A DNA stretch of 64,000 nucleotides from Phyllobacterium sp. 628 (lineage in GTDB: Bacteria > Pseudomonadota > Alphaproteobacteria > Rhizobiales > Rhizobiaceae), in assembly GCF_014189505.1 (NCBI RefSeq), contig NZ_CP050301.1:813501-877500 (forward strand), read 5' to 3'. Positions 19,459-28,958 of this stretch are shown piece after piece. The notes below the pieces were generated by a model. The model was not told where the DNA came from. It worked only from the letters and a program-made list of their open reading frames with translations, and did no database searches. Within the stretch, counting starts at the first letter, position 1. Every line of letters starts with the position of its first letter. The position numbers and the translations under genes are program-made.

Positions 19459-22400
19459 ATGTCATCCGGGTCCAAAAATTATTTACGCAAAGCAATTTTG
19501 TTCACAACGGTTTCTTCACTCGTATTCTCCTCCACGGCCTTTGCTGAGCCGTCGAAAGAGGGGGATAAGGTTGGGAGCCCTGCAATAACGAATTCTGGCA
19601 GTGGAAATGTCAAAACAGCCAGCGATGGTAAGCCGAGCACGAATGCTGGTGCTTGGTCAGATTTTTTCGATCACGTTAAAGCGCCGGTTGTTGAAGAAGG
19701 CAAAGTCGTTGGCGATGTCGGTAAAACCATGCAGAATCTTTTTACCGGCAATTACTTTGAATTCTTCAAAGGTGTGGGCGATCTGCCCGCGCAAGCCATT
19801 ACCGGTACATTATGCGGTGTAGGGGGACTCCTGTCTCCCGGAGCGTGTCAAAAGGGCACGTCAACAAATGGTGGCGACGCCCAAGGCAAGGATTCCAAGG
19901 CGGATGGTGCTGGCGCGATCGCCAAGGGCGATAAGGCGAACGTCGACGGCGCCGGGAGTGTGGGCATTGGGGCTGATGTAGACGTGCATGGAGCCAAAGA
20001 TGTGGGCATTGGCAGTGGCGCTCAAGTGGGTAAACAGGACCCGGCGACCAAGGCGTGGACAAATGCCGATAACGCCGTCGCAGTCGGATCCAATGCCAAG
20101 GCGCAAGACAACGATACCACTGCGGTGGGTGCAAATGCTGTCGCCGCTGGCAAAGGAGCTTCGGCATTTGGATCTGGTGTCGATGTACATGGCGCTGACG
20201 GCGTCGGCATCGGTGACAAGGCCCAGGTGGGAACATATGACGAAAAGCAGCAAAAGTGGGTCGATGCACCGAAAGGGGTAGCAATCGGATCTGATGCCAA
20301 AGCGTATAGCGACCATTCCACAGCCATTGGCCCGGATGCGGAAGCGAAAGGCGCATGGTCAATGGCGGATGGTCCGGGTGCCAAGGCGAATGGTGATCAC
20401 TCTGCAGCCGTCGGTCCGAAAGCCGAGGCGACGGGCGAGGGGGCTATGGCCAGTGGATGGCAGGCCCATGCGCACGGTGCCGGTTCGAACGCCATTGGTG
20501 AAAATGCTGAAACAGGCACGCCGGACAAGGATGGTATGTGGAAAGACGCAGCCGGCGCGATAGCACTCGGACGGAGAGCCAAAGCGTACGACGAGAATTC
20601 CATGGCCATGGGCACAGATGCCAAGGCAATTGGCGAGGGCGCAAAGGCCAGCGGGACATTAGCGCAAGCAGACGGTAAGCATTCCAATGCAGACGGCGCC
20701 AACGCCCACGCAAAAGGTGAGGATTCGAGTGCCCGTGGGACAGGAGCTCAGGCGGATGGTTTGCGCGCCATTGCCGACGGCACCAATGCGCATGCGAAGG
20801 GCGAGGATTCCAGTGCTCGCGGAACCGGAGCCCAGGCCGATGACCAGCGCTCTATTGCCGATGGGACTGGCGCCCATGCAAAAGGCATCGATGCGAGCGC
20901 CCGTGGAACATCGGCGCAGGCGGACGGTACGGGAGCAAATGCAGACGGCGCTGGTGCCAAGGCGAAAGGTGAGCATGCCTTGGCGGTTGGTCCGAATGCT
21001 GATGTAACCGGTGACAAGGCAGCGGGTGTTGGGCCCGATGTAAAGGTGGTTGGTCAAAATTCCTTTGGTGCCGGTTCAGGTGCCCAGGTCGGTACATATG
21101 ACGAAACCAAGAAGGAGTGGACAGCTGCCAACAATGCCGTGGCAATTGGACCCGATGCCAAAGCGCATAGCGATCACTCTACGGCTGTAGGTCCGGAAGC
21201 CGATGCGACGGGCGAGGGGGCTATAGCGAGTGGATGGAAAGCGAGTGCCAGTGGCAAGAATGCCAACGCCAATGGCACCGACGCCGATGCGTCGGGTGAT
21301 GGAGCAATGGCACAGGGATCGAAGGCACATGCGCACGGTGCTGGCTCGAATGCTATCGGTGAAAATGCCGAAACGGGCACGGTGGACGAGGATGGCGATT
21401 GGACCGACGCAGCAGGCGCAACAGCTCTCGGACTAAGAGCCAAAGCGCATGACGAGAATTCCATGGCCTTGGGTACAGATGCCGATGCAACGGGGGAGGA
21501 TTCCAGTGCTCGCGGAACGGGAGCTCAGGCGGATGGTCAGCGAGCAATTGCCGATGGCACCAAAGCTCATGCAAAGGGCATCGATGCGAGTGCCCGTGGC
21601 ACCTCAGCGCAGGCTGATGGTCTGCGTGCCATAGCCGATGGCACCAATGCCCATGCCAAGGGTGAGGATTCCAGTGCTCGTGGAACTGGAACTCAAGCCG
21701 ATGATCAGCGCTCGATTGCTGACGGTACTGGTGCTCATGCAAAGGGCATCGATGCGAGCGCCCGTGGCACCTCAGCGCAGGCTGATGGTCTGCGTGCCAT
21801 AGCCGATGGCACCAATGCGCGTGTCAAGGGCGAAGATTCCAGCGCTCGTGGAACTGGAGCGCAGGCGGATGGTCAGCGAGCAATTGCCGATGGCACCAAA
21901 GCTTATGCAAAAGGCATCGATGCGAGTGCCCGTGGCACCTCAGCGCAGGCTGATGGTCTGCGTGCTATAGCCGATGGCACCAATGCGCATGCAAGGGCGA
22001 GGATTCCAGTGCTCGCGGAACCGGAGCTCAGGCTGATGACCAGCGCTCAATTGCTGACGGTACTGGTGCTCATGCAAAGGGCATCGATGCGAGTGCCCGT
22101 GGCACGTCCGCTCAAGCGGATGGTTTGCGAGCCAATGCGGATGGCACCAATGCCCATGCCAAGGGTGAGGATTCCAGCGCTCGTGGAACTGGAGCTCAAG
22201 CCGATGATCAGCGCTCGATTGCCGATGGCACTAAAGCTCACGCAAAAGGCATCGATGCGAGTGCCCGTGGCACGTCCGCTCAAGCGGATGGTCTGCGTGC
22301 CATAGCTGATGGTACCAATGCTCATGCCAAGGGTGAGGATTCCAGTGCTCGTGGAACGGAAGCTATTGCAGACGGTTCGATGACCTATGCCGCCGGACCC

Positions 22401-22946
22401 TATGCCAACGCGGTCGGCTCGCATGCAACAGCCATGGGACCGCAGGCATCAGCATCGGGTAACGCGGCAATGGCTTCGGGCGCCAACTCCGTAGCCAGGG
22501 GCACCAATGCCACCGCAATTGGCGCAAATGCCCGTGCAACTGCGGCAAATTCCGTTGCCTTGGGTGCCAATTCGGTAGCCACCGAGCCGGACACTGTTTC
22601 GTTCGGTAGTCCGGGCAATGAACGCCGCCTGAGCAATATTGCGCCGGGTGTACTGCCGAATGATGCGGTGAATATGCGCCAGTTCGAGCAGGGTGTATGG
22701 GAAGCCAAGCGTGAAGCACATCGGGGTACAGCAACGGCTGTTGCGATGTTGAATGCCAATCCCGTCCTCGAACATGGCAAGAAGTTTGCTCTCTCGCTCG
22801 GGTTTGGCTCCTATGGTTCGCAGCAGGCACTCGCCGGTGGTGCAGCCATACGGTTTACTGACAACTTCACCGGTAGCCTAAACTTTGGCACGTCCCTGTC
22901 GGGTGGCAGCACAGCGATTGGAACAGGCATCAGCTACCAGTGGTAA
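19459..22946 (+). pseudogene. YadA-like trimeric autotransporter adhesin with a -1 frameshift
   Basis: Restoring one A near 21993 gives a protein of about 1162 residues. It has a signal peptide (cut after STAFA, about residue 29), a short unique N-terminal domain (to about residue 135), then about 900 residues of YadA head repeats (14-residue units like GTNAHAKGEDSSAR) that should form a trimeric beta-roll. Then come the neck (GNERRLSNIAPGVLPNDAVN) and the C-terminal YadA anchor ending in Trp, which forms the outer-membrane barrel. No long coiled-coil stalk is seen. As sequenced, the first frame ends at 22305 with no anchor, while the anchor lies in the second frame. It could be a pseudogene, a phase-variable off state, or an assembly error in the repeats. 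Confidence 0.85.
21496..22334 (+). repeat. Five tandem 168-bp repeats within the adhesin gene
   Basis: Units begin with GAGGATTCCAGTGCTCG or close variants at 21496, 21664, 21832, 21999 and 22167, with a sixth partial start at 22335. Spacing is 168 bases except 167 for the third unit, which marks the deletion. Each encodes 56 residues (four 14-residue head repeats). Shorter related 84-bp units occur near 20719-20886. Confidence 0.9.
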
Positions 22947-22959
22947 CGCAGTTAACGTT

Positions 22960-22975
22960 GGGGGCTTCGGCCCCC
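22960..22975 (+). terminator. Hairpin after the adhesin gene
   Basis: GGGGGC-TTCG-GCCCCC forms a very stable UUCG tetraloop hairpin 14 bases after the adhesin stop codon. There is no T-run, so it may protect the 3' end or act as a weak terminator. Confidence 0.55.
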
Positions 22976-23031
22976 GGCGGTCCACCAATTGATCCCAAAT
23001 AAGAGTGTTTGTTTTGTATACTGTCTTTCAT

Positions 23032-23639
23032 ATGCTGCGCACCTATTTACTATCTCCGGTACGTGTCAGCGCCATTATTTTTGCGGTTGCCGTTCTCTCA
23101 TATGGTGCCGTCACCTGGGCTCAGGCTCAGACAGCCAATCGCGCGCCGAAAGAAAAACCGCAGATCGAAGAAACACGGCCGGCGGACATTGATCGCAGCG
23201 GAATTCTGATCCTCATCCGCAGCACGTTGATAGCTTTGGATCAGGCGAACAAAACCGGCAATTATACGGTTTTCCGTGATCTCGCCGCGTCGGATTTCCG
23301 GGTTAACGACGCGTCCAAACTTGCAGAAATCTTTGCCAAGCAACGTTCGGATGAAATTGATCTGGGCGGCACCCTGGTTCTCGAGCCGCAGCCGACGATC
23401 ATGCCGCAGACAGACAAAAATGGATTGCTGCATTTGAAGGGCTTTTTCCCGTCCGTGCCACGCAGGTCAATTTTGACCTGTTCTATGCACCTGAACAGCA
23501 ACGTTGGAAGATAGTCTCTATCCTGATTAATTTCACCAAAGGCGGGACGCCCGTTGCTCCTCTTCTGGAAACAAAGGCAAAGCCTGTCACCCCGTCCAAG
23601 CCGGTTGTTCCTCCAACATCATCCATTGATGGCCATTAA
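23032..23639 (+). pseudogene. Secreted NTF2-like hypothetical protein with a -1 frameshift
   Basis: The first frame encodes a signal sequence (cut near TWAQA-Q) and a domain with LIRSTLIALDQANKTGNYTVFR and FRVNDASKLAEIFAKQR, ending early at 23514. After adding one base in the TTTTTCCC run at 23443-23450, the frame continues smoothly (VRATQVNFDLFYAPEQQRWK, then IVSILINF and a Pro-rich tail) to a stop at 23637-23639, giving about 202 residues. The alternation of a helix with terminal strands resembles an NTF2-like fold; I do not recognise the family. The start is uncertain: GTG at 23005 or ATG at 23032. Confidence 0.6.
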
Positions 23640-23684
23640 GTCACTCCCTCTGCTATATTTTTACTGAGTCTGGCGTGAACTGTC

Positions 23685-23725
23685 TTGACAATAAACAGTA
23701 AAATCTTCGAATATCTTTGAAGATT
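23685..23725 (+). promoter_or_regulatory. Predicted promoter with overlapping inverted repeat for the sulfotransferase gene
   Basis: TTGACA (23685-23690) and GAATAT (23709-23714) are separated by 18 bases. A perfect inverted repeat, AATCTTC-N10-GAAGATT (23702-23725), covers the -10 region and would suit a dimeric repressor. The coding start follows at 23746. Confidence 0.5.
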
Positions 23726-23745
23726 GGGGAATATAGTGGGGAAAA

Positions 23746-24513
23746 ATGGGGGACGATTCGAAATTTAGTCCAATTATAATCTGTGGTTGTAAAAGAAGCG
23801 GTACGACTGCGCTTGTTCGAATACTGAATGAAAATGGTATTACTATTTCTAATGAATGGGCTTTGTTTGCCTGGAGTGCATGGAAGCACGAATATTCATT
23901 GGCGGACTGGCTGCATAACAAGCATGTGGAAGTTGCAACCAATTCATGGCTTCAGCACTGGAACCACCGGATTGAATTGTCTGGTGGCCAGGCTGAACGC
24001 GGCTATCCGGAAGCGCTGCATTCCATTTATGGCAATAAGCCACGCTGGACATGGGGCGATAAGTGGCCGGACTATGTGTACCACGTGAAAGAGATCAAGG
24101 AGCATTTTCCCAACGCCAAGATCATCTACATCTATCGCGATGGGCGGGATGTGGTTGCGAGCATGTTGCGCAAGGGCATGGCGGACAATCTGGGTCACGG
24201 CTTTGAGCAATGGGTCAATGCCATTGAGGCGTGGAAATCCTGGGAAAAGGATGTCGAGCATCTCGCCATCAAGCAGGAAGACCTGTTGCAGTACCCTGCG
24301 GAAGTGGCCGCTTTTGTTGCGCGTTATTGCGGTATCCGGCTGGAAAGTGCCAAGCATGCCCGCTACGTTCTCTTGGGGTCCGATGAAGTGTCGAGTGATG
24401 ATTACGTATCTGAAAACCGGTTTGCCCATACGCGCTCTTACGGCTCGCTGTTTTCCGATGATGATGTTCCGCCAAATGCCCGTGAGCTGCTGACATCGCT
24501 TGGATATCACTGA
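23746..24513 (+). CDS. Sulfotransferase family protein
   Basis: A 255-residue PAPS-dependent sulfotransferase. The 5'-phosphosulfate loop is GCKRSGTTALVRIL near residue 14, and the 3'-phosphate binding motif is IIYIYRDGRDVVASM near residues 125-140. The N-terminal third is richer in A and T than its neighbours, and the gene stands alone between an unrelated secreted protein and a small minus-strand gene, which hints at transfer. Such enzymes in rhizobia modify surface polysaccharides or lipids; the acceptor is unknown. Confidence 0.85.
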   Translation: MGDDSKFSPIIICGCKRSGTTALVRILNENGITISNEWALFAWSAWKHEYSLADWLHNKHVEVATNSWLQHWNHRIELSGGQAERGYPEALHSIYGNKPRWTWGDKWPDYVYHVKEIKEHFPNAKIIYIYRDGRDVVASMLRKGMADNLGHGFEQWVNAIEAWKSWEKDVEHLAIKQEDLLQYPAEVAAFVARYCGIRLESAKHARYVLLGSDEVSSDDYVSENRFAHTRSYGSLFSDDDVPPNARELLTSLGYH

Positions 24514-24795
24514 TCAAAGATAGGTTTCGCCGCTGACGGTCATGAGGCTGCGATTGCCAAAATCCAGCGGCGGAACATCCTGATTGCATGTCACCAGCAA
24601 GCCGTTCAGCCATGGGCTTTCGGACGGCGAGTGGCCCGCTGGTCCTGCACTGTTGAGTTTGATCGATGCAATAAGCCGCGCATCATTTGCGGTGCTGGCC
24701 CGCACCCAGCAGGTTTCTCGCACTTTAGATCTCTGCCATATCGAATGTTCTGCAAAATCCTCGGAGGGATCCAGCCTGAAGAATGTACCGGTCAT
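24514..24795 (-). CDS. Small hypothetical protein
   Basis: A 93-residue open frame that abuts the sulfotransferase stop codon. The composition looks protein-like (TGTFFRLDPSEDFAEHSIW, WVRASTANDARLIASIK), with a balanced, soluble profile and no signal sequence. I do not recognise a family. The ribosome binding site is weak (AGAGAA), so it could be spurious. Confidence 0.5.
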   Translation of the reverse strand: MTGTFFRLDPSEDFAEHSIWQRSKVRETCWVRASTANDARLIASIKLNSAGPAGHSPSESPWLNGLLVTCNQDVPPLDFGNRSLMTVSGETYL

Positions 24796-25008
24796 TTCTC
24801 TAAGTTCCCCTATGCTCAGACAGATACGTTCAGGGCAGGACTAAAGTTCAATCACAAACGATTAAAATTCGTCGCGAAACAAATCGATTGGCAGGCAATT
24901 CATTTTGCATTCGGGCCGCGCTTTCCGGATATGGTTCAACATGAACGTTTCAACATCGTGCAAAATTCATAAGAACGAAGCTGTGAAGTCGGGCAAATGG
25001 GAGCTGGA

Positions 25009-25581
25009 GTGCAGATCGTAAAACACATCCGCTGGGCGGTGATCGCGAGTCTTGTGTTGTGCTGGACCAGTTATGGCGCGCTGGCACGGCCGTCCATTGG
25101 CAAAATACCCGGTTCGCCCGCAAGTACACATGAAATGCCGAAAGCCGATGAGAACAAGAACGTGCCGAGCGTTCCACCTGTGGCAGCCCGCGCGGAAGAG
25201 GTCTTTGCCCGCGACGGGACAGATGTGATCGAGGTTCAGGCGTCGATCAATGGCGTGGAAGGCACGTTCATCATCGATACCGGTGCGAGCTATATTTCCG
25301 TCAAACAATCCTTTGCCGATCGCGCGCAGCTGAAGATTATCGACGGTCTGCCGATCACACTGACAACGGCGAATGGCGTCATCGATGCTTATCTGGTTCA
25401 GGTGGATGAAGTGCGCCTGCGATCGCTGAAAGGTCAAAATATTCAGGTTGCCATTCAGGGGAATGGTGATGATGGTTTTGACGAACTCATTGATGGCGTC
25501 ATCGGTATGAATTTTCTGTCGAACTTTGATATTACCATGGATGAAAAGTCGCTGCGACTTACATCAAGACCAGCGGAATAG
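25009..25581 (+). CDS. Retropepsin-like aspartic protease (TIGR02281 type)
   Basis: A 190-residue protein with a signal sequence or N-terminal anchor (hydrophobic residues about 10-24), a Pro-rich linker and a single-domain clan AA aspartic protease. The catalytic motif is FIIDTGASYISV, and the later strand LIDGVIGMNFLSNFDITMD is typical. Such proteins act as dimers in the periplasm, targets unknown. GGGAG lies 5 bases before the GTG at 25009; an in-frame ATG at 24997 is the alternative start. Confidence 0.82.
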   Translation: MQIVKHIRWAVIASLVLCWTSYGALARPSIGKIPGSPASTHEMPKADENKNVPSVPPVAARAEEVFARDGTDVIEVQASINGVEGTFIIDTGASYISVKQSFADRAQLKIIDGLPITLTTANGVIDAYLVQVDEVRLRSLKGQNIQVAIQGNGDDGFDELIDGVIGMNFLSNFDITMDEKSLRLTSRPAE

Positions 25582-25702
25582 AGGGATGAGGATTCAAATC
25601 TGTAGTGTCACTTTTTAACGGCAGCCGCGTGGAAAGTACGTGTGCCTCCTGAGCCGTGGCTGCTTCGAATTCGTAACCTGCGGCGTGCTGCAAAATTGGC
25701 TG

Positions 25703-26464
25703 TCAGCGTAGATAGTGGATATGGGGACGAGTGTGATGTGACGACACTTCCACACGCGCCTCCACCGAAAATACCGTCCGAAGAAGATCTTGAGTGAGTA
25801 CGTCTTCCGGCACGCCGGAGGCGACGATCGTGCCGTGATGCATGACGATCAACCGGTCGCAGAACATCGCGGCATGGTTGAGGTCATGCAGTGCGATGAT
25901 GCTGGTCACTGGCAGGCCGGAAACCAATCGCATCAAGCTGATCTGGTGCTGGATATCCAGGTGGTTGGTGGGTTCGTCCAGGATCAGTTCGCTCGGCGAC
26001 TGCGCCAGTGCACGGGCGATGTGGGTGCGCTGTTTCTCGCCGCCCGAAAGCGATTGCCAGCCTTCGTTGCGCTTGCCGGTCATGCCGGCCCGCTCGAGTG
26101 CTTCGTCAACGGCCTGATCATCGGCCGGTGTCCAGCCGGAAAACATTGATCTATGCGGGAAGCGGCCAAGCTTGACAATGTCAACGACCTTGAGGTTCGC
26201 GTTGGTCGTTGCATGTTGTTCGACAAAGGCGACGCGCTGCGCGAGCGCGCGGCGTCCGATGGTTCTGATGTCTTTGTTGTCGAGGGTGATCTGACCGGCA
26301 TGCGGCCGCTTCAGCCCAGCCAGAAGCCGCAGCAGGGACGTTTTCCCCGAGCCGTTCGGGCCTAGCAGGCCAAGCATTTCACCCGGCTGCGCTTCGAAAG
26401 AGACCCCGTTCAGGATAGTCTTCCTGCCAATCTTCCAGGCGAGGTTATCGGCTTTGATGCTCAT
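25703..26464 (-). CDS. FecE/FepC-type ABC transporter ATP-binding protein
   Basis: A 253-residue ATPase of the iron-siderophore/haem/cobalamin family. It has Walker A GPNGSGKTSLLRLL, signature LSGGEKQRTHIARAL, Walker B ELILDEPTNHLD and switch IIALHDLNHAA. The start overlaps the permease stop by 4 bases. The open frame runs far upstream inside the permease gene, but only this ATG fits the family's N-terminus (MSIKADNLAWKIG). Last gene of the operon. Confidence 0.92.
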   Translation of the reverse strand: MSIKADNLAWKIGRKTILNGVSFEAQPGEMLGLLGPNGSGKTSLLRLLAGLKRPHAGQITLDNKDIRTIGRRALAQRVAFVEQHATTNANLKVVDIVKLGRFPHRSMFSGWTPADDQAVDEALERAGMTGKRNEGWQSLSGGEKQRTHIARALAQSPSELILDEPTNHLDIQHQISLMRLVSGLPVTSIIALHDLNHAAMFCDRLIVMHHGTIVASGVPEDVLTQDLLRTVFSVEARVEVSSHHTRPHIHYLR

Positions 26465-27501
26465 GATGCACGCTGAAACCGGTAGAGAATGATGGAGAAG
26501 AATGGTACGCCGACGAGAGCCGTGACGACGCCGATTGGCAGGACCTGCTGTGGGATCAGCGCGCGCGATGCAATATCGGCGAGAACCATGAAGATCGCTC
26601 CAATAACGGCGCAGGCTGGAAGTAGCCGGATATGGAGCGGTCCGACAATGAATCGCGCTGCATGCGGTACCACGAGACCAACGAAACCGATCGAGCCGAC
26701 CATGCTGACGATGGTTGCCGTCATTATTGCTGTTAAAGCAAAAAGCACGATGCGGACTTGGCCGACATTGACGCCCAGAGATGACGCTGCCTCGTCGCCG
26801 AAGGCGAAAGCATCCAATACCCTGGCATGAAGCAGGCAGACGACAAGCCCTAAGCCGACGATCACTGAAACCAGTATGAATTCCGGCCAACGCACACCAC
26901 CGAAGCTGCCGAGCAGCCAGAACATCACATCACGCGCCTGCTGCGCATTGCCTGATGTTGTTACGATGTAGGAGGTGGTGGCATTGAATAGTTGTGATGC
27001 TGCAACACCGGCAAGAATGGTGCGGTCGGCACCGCCGCGGGTGCCGTTGGACAGCAGCGCCACGAAGAAGAAGGCTGCAAATGCGCCCGCAAAAGCCCCT
27101 GCCGACAACGAGACGGCACCTGCGCCAATACCAAGGATGACAATGGTGACCGCCCCGGTGGATGCACCGGCGGAGATTCCGAGGACATAGGGCTCGGCCA
27201 GCGGGTTGCGCAGCAGCGATTGCATGATGGCGCCCGAGAGAGCGAGTCCCGCGCCGCAAAATGCAGCCACAAGCGCGCGGCTGAGACGATAGTCCCAGAT
27301 TACGGTCTCGTGGATGCGGTTGATTTCGACGGCTGTCCATCCCAGCTTGTTGGTGACGGCGGCGAAAGTTGTTGCGAGAGAGATGGGCAGGTCGCCGATC
27401 CCGACGCTGACAGCGACGACGAGGGCGATCGCCGCAAAAGAAGTCAGCAGCAGGGCCGCGAAAGCGGCAGCCTGCTGGATTGTACGTTTCGTCGCGGTCA
27501 C
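26461..27501 (-). CDS. FecCD-family ABC transporter permease
   Basis: A 346-residue permease with about ten membrane helices. Family motifs include the GAGLALSGAIMQSLLRNPLAEP segment (split here for length) and SIGFVGLVVPHAAR. As the only permease gene, it likely forms a homodimer as BtuC does. Both ends overlap neighbours by ATGA, so the three genes are translated together. Confidence 0.93.
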   Translation of the reverse strand: MTATKRTIQQAAAFAALLLTSFAAIALVVAVSVGIGDLPISLATTFAAVTNKLGWTAVEINRIHETVIWDYRLSRALVAAFCGAGLALSGAIMQSLLRNPLAEPYVLGISAGASTGAVTIVILGIGAGAVSLSAGAFAGAFAAFFFVALLSNGTRGGADRTILAGVAASQLFNATTSYIVTTSGNAQQARDVMFWLLGSFGGVRWPEFILVSVIVGLGLVVCLLHARVLDAFAFGDEAASSLGVNVGQVRIVLFALTAIMTATIVSMVGSIGFVGLVVPHAARFIVGPLHIRLLPACAVIGAIFMVLADIASRALIPQQVLPIGVVTALVGVPFFSIILYRFQRAS

Positions 27502-28517
27502 TTGATCAGACCAAGGGCCTTTAGCTGTGCAGCCACCTGTTCCGCACCATAGATCGTCCGGACGGTTGGGTTCATCGCCTGACCGTCCATTACCGCGATT
27601 GCCTTGTTCTTGACTGCCGGGATCTGACTGACGGCCGGATCGGTGGTCAGGAACTTGACCTTGGCCTCTGGCTTGTCAAGGTCCCAGCGGTTGCGGTCGA
27701 GACTGGCAACGACGATAACGTCCGGGTTGGCAGCAATAATGCCTTCCCATCCCAGTGTCGGCCATTCGGCGTCGGACTTGATGGCGTTCTGACCGCCGAG
27801 CACATCGGCAATAAAGCTGGAAGCGCCCTTCCCTCCGCCCAGATAGGCGTCAGCAGACGGGCTTGGGCTAGAAAACCAGAAGACATAAGAAAGTTTCTTG
27901 CCATCCTTTGAAACACCGGAGCGGAGTGCGGATTCGCGTGCCTTGAGATCGGCGATCAGCGCCTGGCCACGATCGGCAACGTCGAAAATCTGCGAGAGTT
28001 CGTCAATTTCCTTGTAAAGGAGATTCATGTTCCATAGCTGATCCCTGCTGCCGTATTGGTCCTTGACCTTGTCAGTGCTGAGGCAGGTGCTGGGTGAAAG
28101 ATAGGATGGGATGCCAACCTTCTCGAAATCCACGCGCTTGGCAACCTTGCTGGATGGTCCCATGAGACTCGGGAGGGCGGCGGCAACGAAGTCGGGGTTT
28201 TGGCCGAGGATCGCTTCGAATGTTGGGAATTCGACGGTCAACAGTTTGACCTTGGCGTTGGCCTCGGCGAGCTGAGGCAATACCTTGCTCGGCCAAAAAG
28301 CGGTTCCAGCCATCTTGTTCTCAAGGCCGAGCAGCAGCAGGATTTCCGCGCTGTTCTGGCCGAGCCCGATCGCCCTTTCTGGTGCTTTTTGAAAGGTTAT
28401 CTGCGCTCCGCAATTCTCGATCGTCAGCGGGTATACCGTCGAAGCAGCCGATGCAGCGTTTGCAGCAAAGCCAAGCACAGCTGAAAAGCTGCAGACAGCA
28501 AGAAATGATTTCAACAT
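27498..28517 (-). CDS. FecB/FepB-type ABC transporter substrate-binding protein
   Basis: A 339-residue periplasmic binding protein of the FecB/BtuF/FepB class. It has a signal peptide (cut near AASA-A, about residue 24) and two alpha/beta lobes linked by a long helix (DRGQALIADLKARESALRSG). The ERAIGLGQNSAEILLLLGL and NPDFVAAALPS segments are family-like. The ATG at 28517 is preferred to the TTG two codons upstream. First gene of the operon. Ferric siderophore is the likeliest ligand, but haem or cobalamin cannot be excluded. Confidence 0.9.
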   Translation of the reverse strand: MLKSFLAVCSFSAVLGFAANAASAASTVYPLTIENCGAQITFQKAPERAIGLGQNSAEILLLLGLENKMAGTAFWPSKVLPQLAEANAKVKLLTVEFPTFEAILGQNPDFVAAALPSLMGPSSKVAKRVDFEKVGIPSYLSPSTCLSTDKVKDQYGSRDQLWNMNLLYKEIDELSQIFDVADRGQALIADLKARESALRSGVSKDGKKLSYVFWFSSPSPSADAYLGGGKGASSFIADVLGGQNAIKSDAEWPTLGWEGIIAANPDVIVVASLDRNRWDLDKPEAKVKFLTTDPAVSQIPAVKNKAIAVMDGQAMNPTVRTIYGAEQVAAQLKALGLIK

Positions 28518-28523
28518 GGTCAA

Positions 28524-28958
28524 GGGAGATGTCCTGATCGTTCTGAAGGCCTTGGGGAAATGTGGAGCCGATATAGCCGCCCTCGAGGTGAAATAACAAG
28601 ACTAATTTTATCATATTTTTACCTAGATAAGACCGACACGAAAATGACATTGCATGCGACTAATGCATTCTAGGCCCAGTCTGTGTGCGTAACGCTGATG
28701 ATGAGCGCCAAGCTCAATGATATCGACCGTAGCCCTGGCTGGCCGCCGTCCTCGCCAACATTGCGGATACGAGGATCAGCAGGTTGGAGCAACTGCTTCC
28801 TTGGAACTGGATACCAAAATCGCTGAATGCTCAGGCGGCATGAGCTGCGGACTTCACCGGATGTTTACGCTAAAACCGTCTCAGGGCGAAATGTCTCCAG
28901 TGTATACCCAAAAGATAGCAGTCAACGTAGTAACGTGGATCACTCGTTAGTCGCTCGA
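28524..28958. other. 435-base intergenic region between iron operon and MFS gene
   Basis: The part nearest the iron operon is AT-rich and holds an inverted repeat, TTATC-N13-GATAA (28608-28630), which may belong to a metal-responsive operator. A second pair, TGCAT-N7-ATGCA, lies near 28652-28668. The rest holds a 77-codon plus-strand open frame (28717-28950) with no recognisable family and poor coding character, perhaps debris at the edge of the accessory segment. No RNA gene or cobalamin riboswitch consensus was seen. Confidence 0.4.

Noticed and set aside
20700..22360. Regular direct repeats resembling a CRISPR array at first sight
   Set aside because: The repeats are 168 bp (or 84 bp), lie in a coding frame, encode YadA head repeats and have no unique spacers or cas genes.
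25582..25702. Possible second attachment site (GGATTCAAATC resembles the tRNA T-loop GGATTCGAACC)
   Set aside because: The similarity is only about ten bases and does not extend into the tRNA acceptor arm.
28524..28720. Cobalamin riboswitch upstream of the FecB/BtuF-type operon
   Set aside because: No B12-box consensus or plausible fold was seen in either strand, so the operon cannot be called vitamin B12 uptake.
28717..28950. 77-codon open frame between the iron operon and MFS gene
   Set aside because: No ribosome binding site, no recognisable motif and weak coding character; described only as intergenic content.
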